The notes below the pieces were generated by a model. It saw only the letters and a program-made list of their open reading frames with translations, did not search any database and was not told the origin of the DNA. Shown piece by piece: positions 1 through 6,657 of a stretch of DNA of 19,177 bases. The translations under genes and the position numbers were made by a program. The DNA is from DATBED01 sp036276195 (GTDB lineage Bacteria > Patescibacteriota > Saccharimonadia > Saccharimonadales > UBA4665). The stretch lies in assembly GCA_036276195.1 (NCBI GenBank), contig DATBED010000056.1, positions 1 through 19,177 of the forward strand. The letters run 5' to 3'. Position 1 is the stretch's first letter, and each line of letters begins with the position of its first letter.

Positions 1-1517
1 ACCAGACTGCCGTCGTAGTCTAGCATTAGCAGGCGTTTCTCGGCCTGGCGGTAATCGCTTATTAGGCGTCGTCTCAACTTTTCTTTAAGTGTCCGGGTTA
101 TAGAAACAGTACCTGGTACGGGGCGGTTTAGGGTGTCGACAAAGTCTTTAGCCCATTCCTGTACGGTGTTAGTAGAGAGCTGCTGTTGCATGTGCCGCAA
201 GCGGCGGCGTAACTCGCGGCGGCGCATGGTCAAGCCACGGTGCAGGGCCACCACCATGGTTTCCGGCTTGGCTGGGTTGACCAGTAGAGCGTCTTGTAAT
301 TCCTCGGCCGCGCCGGCCGTTTCGCTCAAAATGAGCACCCCGCCGTGCCGCTGAGCAGCCACGAACTCCTTGGCGGCCAGGTTCATACCATCTTTGAGTG
401 GCGTTATAAAAGCCACGTCAGCCACCTGGAAAAGGGCGGTGACTTCCTCAAATGGCTGAGCTACGTTTTTGTAATCAACCGGCTGCCACTTGGCTGTGCC
501 AAACTTCTTATTTGTTTCATCGACCAGAGTTTGTAGGCGTTTGCTAAGGCGCTTGTAGGCCGGCACTTCCATGCGAGAGGGCGCTACCACCATCACAAAA
601 ACCACCTTGCCTTGCAGGCGCGGATACTGCTCCAGCAGAGAAGAATAAGCCTTCAGCCGCTCACTTAAGCCTTTGCTAGGATCCAGTCTATCTATCGATA
701 CGATAATTTTACGTTTTTTGTATAGCTTGCGGTAGTGGCGGACCGATTCTTTAACCGGTCGTGATCGTGTGGCCGTGGCATACTTCTGGTAATCGATTCC
801 CATAGGGAAGTCATCTACCCGCACCGAACGATTGGCCAAAGCGATTTCACTGTTGGTAGTCTGCCCGATACCGGCCGCCTGGATACTTTCCAGAAAATTG
901 GCCACATAGCCTTGGGTGTGAAAGCCAACCACGTCGGCGCCGAGCATGCCGCTGATTAGCTTCTTGCTTTCCGGCAAACGCTCCAGACTTTTGGCGCTTG
1001 GCCAAGGAATGTGCAGGAAAAATCCCAAAATTACATCCGGCCGGGCCGCGCGAATCATTTCCGGTACCAGCAGTAATTGATAGTCGTGCACCCAAATATG
1101 GCTGCCGCGCTCGCTTAAATTAAGCGTCGCCTCGGCATATTTCTGGTTGATGGCACGATAGGCCTGCCAGAAACGTTTCTTCAATGCCGGCCGCACCTCG
1201 ACACGTCTTAAATTATGGAACAGCGGCCATAGCACTTGGTTGCTGTAGCCGTTATAAAATTCATCAATTTGCTTTTGGGTCAAAAAAACGGGGGTGTAGT
1301 TGTGCTTGGCCAGCTCGTTTACAATGTCTTGGCGATCTTGGGCCGTCAGTTCGTCGCTGGCGATGCCGGGCCAGCCGATCCAGGTGCTCTTACGATTATT
1401 GACATACGACGACAAGCCGGTCGCCAAACCACCCGTACTAGGGTAAAAACGTAGTTTGCCATCTTCTTTATTGACACTAATGGGGAGCCGGTTAGATACG
1501 ATAATAACCTGTGGCAT
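1..1517 (-). CDS. otsA: Trehalose-6-phosphate synthase, fused to the start of a trehalose-phosphatase domain (partial)
   Basis: Glycosyltransferase family 20 enzyme that makes trehalose 6-phosphate from UDP- or other NDP-glucose and glucose 6-phosphate in the cytoplasm. I translated the minus strand from ATG at 1517-1515: 505 complete codons, open at the window edge. Visible family motifs in order are SNRLPI at the N-terminus, GGLATGL, WIGWPG, a WVHDYQLLLVP motif (acceptor-site Asp), FFLHIPWPS, the phosphate-binding SIDRLDPSKGL (Arg and Lys), and KDGMNLAAKEF (nucleotide-sugar site). After the roughly 460-residue synthase domain the frame continues into LMLDYDGSL at residues 497-505. This is HAD motif I (DxDGS) of an OtsB-type phosphatase, so the full gene probably encodes a bifunctional synthase/phosphatase. 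There is no Shine-Dalgarno; an extended -10 lies 8 nt upstream. It is divergent from holA. Confidence 0.93.
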   Translation of the reverse strand, partial: MPQVIIVSNRLPISVNKEDGKLRFYPSTGGLATGLSSYVNNRKSTWIGWPGIASDELTAQDRQDIVNELAKHNYTPVFLTQKQIDEFYNGYSNQVLWPLFHNLRRVEVRPALKKRFWQAYRAINQKYAEATLNLSERGSHIWVHDYQLLLVPEMIRAARPDVILGFFLHIPWPSAKSLERLPESKKLISGMLGADVVGFHTQGYVANFLESIQAAGIGQTTNSEIALANRSVRVDDFPMGIDYQKYATATRSRPVKESVRHYRKLYKKRKIIVSIDRLDPSKGLSERLKAYSSLLEQYPRLQGKVVFVMVVAPSRMEVPAYKRLSKRLQTLVDETNKKFGTAKWQPVDYKNVAQPFEEVTALFQVADVAFITPLKDGMNLAAKEFVAAQRHGGVLILSETAGAAEELQDALLVNPAKPETMVVALHRGLTMRRRELRRRLRHMQQQLSTNTVQEWAKDFVDTLNRPVPGTVSITRTLKEKLRRRLISDYRQAEKRLLMLDYDGSL

Positions 1518-1525
1518 GGATCTAA

Positions 1526-1534
1526 ACTGTAGCA
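1526..1534 (-). promoter_or_regulatory. Extended -10 promoter for otsA
   Basis: On the minus strand the sequence reads TGC-TACAGT, an extended -10 (TGn plus hexamer at 1531-1526). It ends 8 nt before the otsA ATG. No good -35 is visible. The spacing predicts a transcript starting within a few nt of the ATG. Confidence 0.45.
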
Positions 1535-1571
1535 TAGCAGAGTTTTGCCGGCGCCATTGTAGGAATTCACA

Positions 1572-1577
1572 TATAAT
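1572..1577 (+). promoter_or_regulatory. -10 box of holA, predicted leaderless start
   Basis: A perfect TATAAT lies 6 nt before the holA ATG at 1584. With the usual 6-7 nt from -10 to +1, transcription would start on or next to the A of ATG. No convincing -35 is present at 16-18 bp spacing, and there is no room for a Shine-Dalgarno. Confidence 0.6.
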
Positions 1578-1583
1578 GACTGC

Positions 1584-2504
1584 ATGATTGTCACCCTAAC
1601 GGGCGAGAACGGTTTTGGGCTTGGCCACGAACTCGCAAAACTAATCGAGACCTTTGTAGCCGAACATGGCGAACTGGCCCTGGAGCGCCTAGAAGGCGAG
1701 GAAGCCGACTTTGCTCGCCTGCAAGAGGCCCTGGCCAGTCTGCCGTTTCTAGCTAGCCGAAAAATGGTCGTTTTGCGCTCACCGAGCAAGAATAAGCAAT
1801 TTGCCGAAGCTTTTGAACAAATTTTGAGCGATATCCCCGAAACTAACTCTGTTATTTTGGTTGAACCCAAGCTTGATAAGCGTCTTAGCTACTACAAAAC
1901 CCTGAAGTCCAAAACCGATTTTAGGGAGTTCCCAGAGCTTGACCAAAGCGGCCTGTCGCACTGGTTAGCCAATGAAGCTAAATCCAAGAACGGAATCATC
2001 AGCCCGGCCGACGCTCGCTACTTAGTCGAGCGAGTCGGTGCCAATCAGCAAATGTTATCAAACGAGCTGGAAAAGCTACTGCTATATAATTCAGAAATCA
2101 CCCGCGAAAGCATCAACTTACTAACTGAACCATCACCACAAAGCACCATTTTTCAGCTGTTAGAAGCCGCCTTTGCCAGTAACCAAAAAAAGACGCTGGA
2201 CCTCTATGCCGAGCAACGTGTCCTCAAAGTCGAGCCACCGCAAATCGTCGCTATGTTAACTTGGCAGCTGCATGTTCTGGCCATTATTAAAACAGCCGGG
2301 GACCGCCCGGCCGACCAAATCGCCAAAGAGACCAAAATTAATTCTTATGTTATCCGCAAAAGCCAAAACATTGCCCGAAACCTTAGCCTGGCCGACATTA
2401 AAAAACTAATCACCGAACTCTTAGACATTGACATCAAATCCAAAACCACCGGTATTGACCTCGACGAAGCCCTCCAAACCTACTTGATATCAGTAACCGG
2501 CTAG
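1584..2504 (+). CDS. holA: DNA polymerase III subunit delta
   Basis: Clamp-loader delta subunit, which opens the beta sliding clamp during replication. At 306 aa it is slightly shorter than typical HolA (about 340). The N-terminus MIVTLTGENGFG matches the family's AAA+-like first strand and degenerate P-loop (no GKT/S). A segment rich in 'LASLPFLASRKMVVLRS' (residues 49-65) matches the HolA 'slfs.rrlvvl' signature. The C-terminal half, with LLEAAFASNQKKTLDL then a helix-rich end containing a long run of Lys/Asp/Leu, fits the collar domain. Its neighbour rpsT on the opposite strand is a common partner of holA in bacteria. The ATG at 1584 is chosen because it sits just after a TATAAT. Identification rests on pattern recognition and is fairly secure. 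Confidence 0.88.
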   Translation: MIVTLTGENGFGLGHELAKLIETFVAEHGELALERLEGEEADFARLQEALASLPFLASRKMVVLRSPSKNKQFAEAFEQILSDIPETNSVILVEPKLDKRLSYYKTLKSKTDFREFPELDQSGLSHWLANEAKSKNGIISPADARYLVERVGANQQMLSNELEKLLLYNSEITRESINLLTEPSPQSTIFQLLEAAFASNQKKTLDLYAEQRVLKVEPPQIVAMLTWQLHVLAIIKTAGDRPADQIAKETKINSYVIRKSQNIARNLSLADIKKLITELLDIDIKSKTTGIDLDEALQTYLISVTG

Positions 2505-2525
2505 CCGTGGTTAGTGGTTCCAGCA

Positions 2526-2598
2526 CTACATGCAAAGTGTATATACATTTATGAACGGCTAACAGGGGTAAATTGTATATAAGTGTATATACAAATAA
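2526..2598. repeat. Composite TGTATATACA element, copy A
   Basis: This stretch between the convergent 3' ends of holA and rpsT holds CTACATGC (2526-2533), 4 nt, the perfect palindrome TGTATATACA (2538-2547), AGGGGT (2564-2569), an imperfect box TGTATATAAG (2574-2583), and a second perfect box (2584-2593) followed by AATAA. The first 22 nt match 20 of 22 positions in the reverse complement of 19131-19152 (copy B). The boxes look like binding sites for a dimeric regulator. The purpose here is unclear because no gene starts nearby. Confidence 0.6.
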
Positions 2599-2652
2599 CA
2601 CGTACGTTGAGAGTGCTACCAGGAATGCTGTAGCTTGGCTTAATAAATTGGG

Positions 2653-2997
2653 TTATTTTTTCTTAGCTGGAGCTTTTTTGGGGGCTGGTTTCTTGGCTGC
2701 GGCGGACTTCTTAGCGGTTGCTACTGGTTTCTTGGCAGTGGCTTTGACGGGTTTGACGCCGGCGGCCTTGGCCCGTTTAGCGGCTTGCCGCTTGAGGCGG
2801 GCGGCCTTGTTCTTGTGAATCACGCCCTTTTTGACGGCTTTATCTAGGTTACTTTGGGCGGAACTTTGCGACTTGGCCGACGGGCTCTTGGCGAATAACT
2901 TTAATGAGGCGCGCAGGCTGCGTCGGGTCTTGGAATTGCGGACCGAGGCCTTGCGGGAGACGCGAACGCGCTTTTTAGCGGATTTGATAATAGGCAT
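2653..2997 (-). CDS. rpsT: 30S ribosomal protein S20 with long basic C-terminal tail
   Basis: Primary 16S rRNA-binding protein of the small subunit. The 114-aa product starts MPIIKSAKKRVRVS, the usual S20 beginning, and carries the family's LDKAVKKGVIHKNKAARLKRQ block at residues 51-71. Bacterial S20 is normally about 85-90 aa. Here roughly 37 extra residues (78-114) consist almost only of Ala, Lys, Pro, Val and Thr with AKKP/AKKS repeats, resembling histone H1-type tails. The tail may add non-specific RNA or DNA affinity; that is inference. The gene is convergent with holA and has its own promoter with the -10 box 8 nt from the ATG and no Shine-Dalgarno. Confidence 0.93.
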   Translation of the reverse strand: MPIIKSAKKRVRVSRKASVRNSKTRRSLRASLKLFAKSPSAKSQSSAQSNLDKAVKKGVIHKNKAARLKRQAAKRAKAAGVKPVKATAKKPVATAKKSAAAKKPAPKKAPAKKK

Positions 2998-3005
2998 GAG
3001 TAAGG

Positions 3006-3034
3006 ACTATAACAGAGATAACTCCTTAGATCAA
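3006..3034 (-). promoter_or_regulatory. Promoter of rpsT, predicted near-leaderless
   Basis: On the minus strand: TTGATC (3034-3029), a 17-bp spacer, TATAGT (3011-3006), then 8 nt to the rpsT ATG at 2997. Both hexamers are close to sigma-70 consensus at ideal spacing, so the transcript should begin within 1-2 nt of the start codon. Confidence 0.65.
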
Positions 3035-3087
3035 GTTACCTTTATAAAGTGATGGACAAGTGTAAGCGTTTATGGTAGTCTAAGAAC

Positions 3088-3096
3088 TGATAATAC
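3088..3096 (+). promoter_or_regulatory. Possible extended -10 promoter of the DHH-like/truB unit
   Basis: TGA-TAATAC resembles an extended -10. It would give a start near 3103 and a leader of about 22 nt. There is no clear -35 and no Shine-Dalgarno before the ATG at 3125, so this is a weak call. Confidence 0.3.
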
Positions 3097-3124
3097 CTCA
3101 AATAAAAAGTTCAAAACAAAAGTC

Positions 3125-4771
3125 ATGGATGACGCTAAAACCCAGCTCCTAGAACGGCTCAAATCGGCCAATAATATTTTGGTGACGGTTAGTCGTAACC
3201 CTTCGGTGGACCAGCTGGCCGCCTGCTTGGGGCTGGCCCTGTTGCTGAACAAAGATGGCAAGCATATAGCCGCCGTTTTTAGCGGCCAAGTGCCATCCAC
3301 ACTGGAATTTTTGAAGCCCGAAGAAACTCTTGAGAAAAATACCGACTCCTTGCGTGACTTCATCATTGCCCTAGACAAATCCAAGGCCGACAAGCTACGT
3401 TACAAGGTCGAAGACAATGTGGTGCGCATCTTTATAACACCGTATAAGACATCGATCAGCCAAACTGACCTAGATTTTAGCCAGGGCGATTTCAACGTTG
3501 ATCTAGTAGTGGCCTTGGGTGTTTCACAGCAGGAAGACCTTGACCAGGCTATAACGACCCACGGGCGTATCCTGCATGATGCCACGGTGGCTAGCGTTAA
3601 TATCACAGGTGAAGGTAACCTGGGCGGCATTAATTGGAAAGATCCTCAGGCCAGCTCTTTGAGTGAGTTAATGACCGAACTGGCACAGGCTTTAGGGCCG
3701 AACTTACTAGACGAACAGATTGCCACGGCACTCCTGACCGGCATAGTATCGGCCACCGAGCGGTTTAGTAATGACAAAACAACTTCGCAAACTATGAGTG
3801 CCAGCGCCGCCCTAATGGCAGCTGGAGCCAATCAACAGCTGGTTGCCAGTAAGTTGGAGCAACCTGAAGATCTGCCGCCACCCCTTAGTAGCCCTGGTGA
3901 CCAGAGTAATCAGGACTCTGATGATCCGCCTGACGGCACTATTGAAATTGAGCACGGTTCACCGACGGAAAGCGATCATAAGGACTTTGAGTTGCCAGCA
4001 CCGGACGATAATCCTATAACTGTTCCAGCCGAGACACCGGCCTTAGTTGATCCTGCCGTCCCAGTAAGCAATCCATCACTGACATCTGGCTCCCGGCTGA
4101 TGAGCCAGCCGCCTAGTATGGGTGGCACCTTGACTGCCAACACTCAGGCAGAAGGACTTGATCCTATGACCGATCCGCTTAGCTTGCCCGCGGTCGAGCC
4201 GCCCCAGTTGCTGGAGCGTAAACCAGCCGATCAATTCACGCCACCACCTTCTTTTAGCCAGACTTCGCCGCTACCAACTATAATGCCTGATCCAGCACCG
4301 GAACCACCGCCATTAGCACCGGCACCACCAATTGTACCAACGCTTCCCACGCCGGAACCGCCAGCTCCTGAACCAAAGCCAGAACCTGTAGCTGATTCGC
4401 CGACTCCCGAGCCAGTTCTAACGCCCCCACCTACAGATGACAAGCCGATATACACCCCGCCGGTTGACGCGTCTTCTGATTTGAATCTAAGCGAGCTAGA
4501 AGAGAAGGTCAAGCAGTCGGAAACCAAAGACTCTTCGCTCGATGCGGTTCGTGACGAGGTTAGTAAGGCTTTGACTAGCTCTGCCTCAGGCATGCCGCAA
4601 CCACCCATTGAAGCCTTGAATGCCCAGCCGCTTGGCGAGGACTTGCACCCAGCTGATCCGGTAAAACCGACATCTGATGATACTGCAACCTCTATGGTGA
4701 CTGATCCAGCCGCGCCGCCGCCGGTGCCGCCGCCGATTCCTTTTCAATTCGGCAACCCATCGCAGCAGTAG
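3125..4771 (+). CDS. Degenerate DHH/NrnA-like protein with Pro-rich C-terminal half
   Basis: The first 245 residues resemble the DHH phosphoesterase fold of NrnA-type oligoribonucleases: an ILVTVSRNP strand-turn (residues 18-26) followed by a Leu/Ala-rich helix, and a later LLTGIVSATERFSNDKTT block (about 204-221). The metal-binding positions look lost. The usual NPDGDAxGS reads NPSVDQLAA (25-33), the DHH triplet position reads NIT (159-161) within a segment otherwise like 'vNIDHHxxN', and GIxxDT reads GIVSAT (near 210). Residues from about 246 to 548 form a low-complexity tail rich in Pro, Glu and Asp, probably disordered. The gene lies 12 nt before truB, matching the common nrnA-truB order, which supports descent from nrnA. 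A binding or scaffold role is possible; hydrolase activity seems unlikely. ATG 3125 is the first good start. Confidence 0.7.
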   Translation: MDDAKTQLLERLKSANNILVTVSRNPSVDQLAACLGLALLLNKDGKHIAAVFSGQVPSTLEFLKPEETLEKNTDSLRDFIIALDKSKADKLRYKVEDNVVRIFITPYKTSISQTDLDFSQGDFNVDLVVALGVSQQEDLDQAITTHGRILHDATVASVNITGEGNLGGINWKDPQASSLSELMTELAQALGPNLLDEQIATALLTGIVSATERFSNDKTTSQTMSASAALMAAGANQQLVASKLEQPEDLPPPLSSPGDQSNQDSDDPPDGTIEIEHGSPTESDHKDFELPAPDDNPITVPAETPALVDPAVPVSNPSLTSGSRLMSQPPSMGGTLTANTQAEGLDPMTDPLSLPAVEPPQLLERKPADQFTPPPSFSQTSPLPTIMPDPAPEPPPLAPAPPIVPTLPTPEPPAPEPKPEPVADSPTPEPVLTPPPTDDKPIYTPPVDASSDLNLSELEEKVKQSETKDSSLDAVRDEVSKALTSSASGMPQPPIEALNAQPLGEDLHPADPVKPTSDDTATSMVTDPAAPPPVPPPIPFQFGNPSQQ

Positions 4772-4783
4772 TAAACTACCTCC

Positions 4784-5470
4784 ATGCAAGGCATGCTTTT
4801 GGTTGATAAACCGGCTGGTTGGACCAGTTTTGACGCGGTTAATTACGTGCGAAAAATGGTTGCTACCGCCGAGGGCAAGAAGCCTAAACAGGTTAAAGTC
4901 GGCCACACCGGCACACTCGACCCTTTTGCGACCGGTTTGCTGATGCTGCTGATTGGTAAGGACTACACCCGCCGAGCCGGTGAGTTTTCCAAGTTGGATA
5001 AAACCTACGCAGTGACTCTGCGCCTAGGGGAAGTGAGCTCCACTGGCGATCCGGAAGGCAAAGTTACCTCTGTTAATAGTAAAGTTCCCAGCCTTGAGGA
5101 GCTTCAACAAACTGCTCCAAAATTTATTGGCCAAATCGAGCAAATCCCGCCAGCCTACTCGGCTATTAAAGTCGACGGGCAGCGGGCCTATAAATTGGCT
5201 CGCGCTGGTAAAACGGTCACAATTGAGCCCCGTCAAGTAACAATCAACAGATTAGAAGTTGTTGAGTACAAGTACCCTGAAGTGAAAATGATCGCCGATG
5301 TTTCCTCGGGCACCTACATCCGTACGTTAGTTGAAGATCTTGGCCAGGCTCTGGGCACCGGCGCCTATACCACCGCCCTTAGCCGCACCCAAATCGGAAG
5401 CTCCTTATTAGAGAACGCCCATCAACTCGATGATCTATCTACAACTACCCTTCCACCACTCCTTGCCTAA
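4784..5470 (+). CDS. truB: tRNA pseudouridine(55) synthase
   Basis: Isomerises U55 to pseudouridine in the T-arm of tRNAs. The sequence shows LLVDKPAGWTSFDAV near the N-terminus, the catalytic motif GHTGTLDPFATG with nucleophile Asp46, the KTYAVTLRLGEVSSTGD segment, PPAYSAIKVDGQRAY, and DVSSGTYIRTLVEDLG, all classic TruB blocks. At 228 aa it is shorter than the E. coli enzyme (about 314) and lacks most of the C-terminal PUA-like region. It starts 12 nt after the DHH-like gene and has no Shine-Dalgarno; the bases before it read ACTACCTCC, so translation is probably coupled to the upstream gene. ATG 4793 is an alternative in-frame start. Confidence 0.95.
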   Translation: MQGMLLVDKPAGWTSFDAVNYVRKMVATAEGKKPKQVKVGHTGTLDPFATGLLMLLIGKDYTRRAGEFSKLDKTYAVTLRLGEVSSTGDPEGKVTSVNSKVPSLEELQQTAPKFIGQIEQIPPAYSAIKVDGQRAYKLARAGKTVTIEPRQVTINRLEVVEYKYPEVKMIADVSSGTYIRTLVEDLGQALGTGAYTTALSRTQIGSSLLENAHQLDDLSTTTLPPLLA

Positions 5471-5483
5471 GGGTGCAAAAAAG

Positions 5484-5510
5484 GAGTATCAAAGTAGTAT
5501 AATCATACTC
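5484..5510 (+). promoter_or_regulatory. -10 box with overlapping operator palindrome, orphan antitoxin gene
   Basis: TATAAT at 5498-5503 lies inside the inverted repeat AGTAT-AATC-ATACT (5496-5509). A wider pair, GAGTAT (5484-5489) and ATACTC (5505-5510), shares the right arm. A palindrome over the -10 box ahead of a ribbon-helix-helix antitoxin gene is the usual layout for autorepression. No clear -35 is seen. Confidence 0.5.
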
Positions 5511-5563
5511 ACTTTTTAGGGGTGGTGTTTAGAGCAGAGAAATTAATGGAGGATAGAGAATAT

Positions 5564-5890
5564 ATGACTAAAGTCAGCAATGCTAAATTACAAGTTCCGG
5601 TTAATGATCTTGTTTTGGGAAAGCTTAAACAGCAAGCCGAAGAATTAGGGTTTGACTCCGTGCAAGCTTACGTTAGATTCTGGATTCATGCGGCCATCGA
5701 CGGCCGCGCGTTTATGCTGGCAGTTTCGGATATGTCTTTGCCGGAAGTCCAAGCCATCAGATATATAGAGTTGATGCTGGCCACCAGACACAATAAGCCT
5801 AAATCGCTGCCGCAGGCACTGAATTTAATAATCCGAGACCTCAAGCGCATCGATTACAAAAAAGTTATGGAAGGGCCACTGGCTGAGTAG
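5564..5890 (+). CDS. Orphan RelB/DinJ-like antitoxin
   Basis: A 108-aa protein whose N-terminus (a KLQVPVND strand followed by a helix-turn-helix with EELGFDSVQAYVRFW and AIDGRAF) aligns with the antitoxin at 16298-16645, which has DLGFDSSQALLRYV and IVDGRQV at the same places. This is the ribbon-helix-helix DNA-binding half of RelB/DinJ proteins. The C-terminal half is unlike its paralogue. ATG 5564 is preferred over GTG 5522 and ATG 5546 because it follows GGAGG (5548-5552) at 11 nt and begins where the paralogue begins. No RelE/YafQ-like toxin follows; the next 328 nt contain only a broken minus-strand ORF. It may be a solitary repressor or the remnant of a toxin-antitoxin pair. Confidence 0.7.
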   Translation: MTKVSNAKLQVPVNDLVLGKLKQQAEELGFDSVQAYVRFWIHAAIDGRAFMLAVSDMSLPEVQAIRYIELMLATRHNKPKSLPQALNLIIRDLKRIDYKKVMEGPLAE

Positions 5891-5953
5891 TCAATTAGAC
5901 CGAAACGACTTCAGCTTCAGATATTTCGATACTTAAATAATTCATAATTAAGT

Positions 5954-5987
5954 GTACAGGTTGAAGAGCTGCATCTCCAACCTGTAC
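5954..5987. repeat. 10-bp perfect inverted repeat
   Basis: GTACAGGTTG (5954-5963) and CAACCTGTAC (5978-5987) are perfect complements around a 14-nt loop. The loop holds a further GAG/CTC pair. No T-run follows on either strand, so it is not a typical terminator. It lies inside the disrupted small ORF. Confidence 0.6.
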
Positions 5988-6069
5988 TTCAGTTGATGAA
6001 AGCCGAAAAACTTTAGGTATACGAGATTCAATGACCGGGCTTCGATCAAAATGTTCTCCCGATCCTATA

Positions 6070-6097
6070 CTGTCAAAAATAGACTGTCAAAAATAGA
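6070..6097. repeat. 14-bp tandem direct repeat (two copies)
   Basis: The unit CTGTCAAAAATAGA occurs twice in a row (6070-6083 and 6084-6097). Its length is not a multiple of three, so copy number shifts the frame of the minus-strand ORF that crosses it. Confidence 0.95.
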
Positions 6098-6181
6098 CAT
6101 AGGTCAGATAATGTTACTCTATTTTTGTGTAAACGCAAGTGGGTTTTGTCATAGGCTGAACACAAAATTTTCTTTGAAGGG

Positions 6182-6210
6182 TTGCGATTGGGGCGCGCAT
6201 CTGTTAAAAT
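6182..6210 (+). promoter_or_regulatory. Promoter of rpsO, predicted leaderless
   Basis: TTGCGA (6182-6187), 17-bp spacer, TAAAAT (6205-6210), then 8 nt to the ATG at 6219. This predicts a transcript starting at or within 2 nt of the start codon. Confidence 0.6.
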
Positions 6211-6218
6211 GAGTGTAC

Positions 6219-6485
6219 ATGATCACAACCGAGAAGAAGGCCGCCGCCATTAAAAGCGCGCAGGTACATAAAACTGACAGCGGTGGCGCTAGTGCACAAG
6301 TGGCCATCCTAACTGAACGAATCAAAGAGTTAACGGAGCACTTAAAGAGCAATAAGCACGATTTTATGGCTCGCCGGGGCTTGCTGCAAATGGTCGGCAA
6401 ACGTCGTCGCTTGCTGCGCTACATTGCTAAGCGTGACAGCCAAACTTATCTCGATCTGATCAAGAAACTCGGCATCCGCCGCTAG
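6219..6485 (+). CDS. rpsO: 30S ribosomal protein S15
   Basis: Small-subunit protein that binds the central domain of 16S rRNA. The 88-aa product has the family length and blocks: TDSGGASAQVAILTERI (residues 18-34), LTEHLKSNKHDFMARRGLL (37-55), and GKRRRLLRYIAKRD near the C-terminus. ATG 6219 is chosen over the in-frame GTG 6213 because it gives the usual S15 N-terminus (MITTEKKAA) and lies 8 nt after the -10 box. The gene precedes pnp, as in many bacteria, where the rpsO-pnp pair is often co-transcribed and post-transcriptionally controlled. Confidence 0.95.
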   Translation: MITTEKKAAAIKSAQVHKTDSGGASAQVAILTERIKELTEHLKSNKHDFMARRGLLQMVGKRRRLLRYIAKRDSQTYLDLIKKLGIRR

Positions 6486-6487
6486 TA

Positions 6488-6657
6488 CCCAGACCTAGCA
6501 CCTTTATCTTCTAAAGATACAACATTGTCATTATTGACAATAAAGATGCTGGGCTTGTGCACATTAATATAAAGGAGCGTCCTCTAGAGAGCCGCAGATA
6601 TATGCACCCATGTTTAAGCACAAGGGGAGCGCGCGTATATTTGAACTCTGTAGAGGA
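6488..6657 (+). promoter_or_regulatory. Structured rpsO-pnp spacer
   Basis: The 192-nt gap folds readily. Hairpin 1 is TATCTT/AAGATA (6505-6510 with 6514-6519). Hairpin 2 is ATTGTCA/TGACAAT (6524-6530 with 6535-6541, 4-nt loop). Both are enclosed by CCC (6488-6490) plus AGCA (6497-6500), which pairs with TGCTGGG ending the block, giving a three-way junction. A second domain pairs CTTGTGC (6554-6560) with GCACAAG (6618-6624). A competing pairing joins TCCTCTA (6580-6586) to TAGAGGA (6651-6657), close to the pnp Shine-Dalgarno. Control of pnp translation or mRNA stability is an inference from the rpsO-pnp precedent. No strong promoter was found here. Confidence 0.5.

Larger units (their letters stand above)
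5895..6100 (-). pseudogene. Small ORF disrupted by a 14-bp tandem duplication
   Basis: On the minus strand an ATG at 6100 opens MSIFDS and then hits TAG after 11 codons because a 14-bp unit is duplicated (6070-6083 and 6084-6097). Deleting one copy in silico gives an open frame of exactly 64 codons (63 aa plus TAA at 5897-5895) beginning MSIFDSIGSGEHFDRSP and ending EISEAEVVSV. A -10-like CATTAT lies 7 nt upstream of the ATG, matching the leaderless promoters elsewhere in the window. I recognise no family. An open frame of this length can arise by chance, so this is a moderate-to-low call. It fills most of the 328-nt stretch between the antitoxin and rpsO. Confidence 0.4.

Noticed and set aside
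2573..2818. 81-aa plus-strand ORF across the end of rpsT
   Set aside because: It is mostly the antisense of the Ala/Lys-rich rpsT tail and starts inside the repeat element, with no Shine-Dalgarno.
4231..4608. 125-aa Gly/Ser-rich minus-strand ORF
   Set aside because: It is the antisense of the Pro-rich tail of the DHH-like gene; Gly/Ser content follows from Pro codons on the other strand.
5522..5563. Earlier GTG/ATG starts for the orphan antitoxin
   Set aside because: The extra residues have no counterpart in the paralogue at 16298, and ATG 5564 has the better Shine-Dalgarno.
5891..6218. tRNA or other stable RNA gene in the longest gap
   Set aside because: I found no cloverleaf, T-arm consensus or acceptor stem; the content is better explained by the broken ORF, the repeats and the rpsO promoter.
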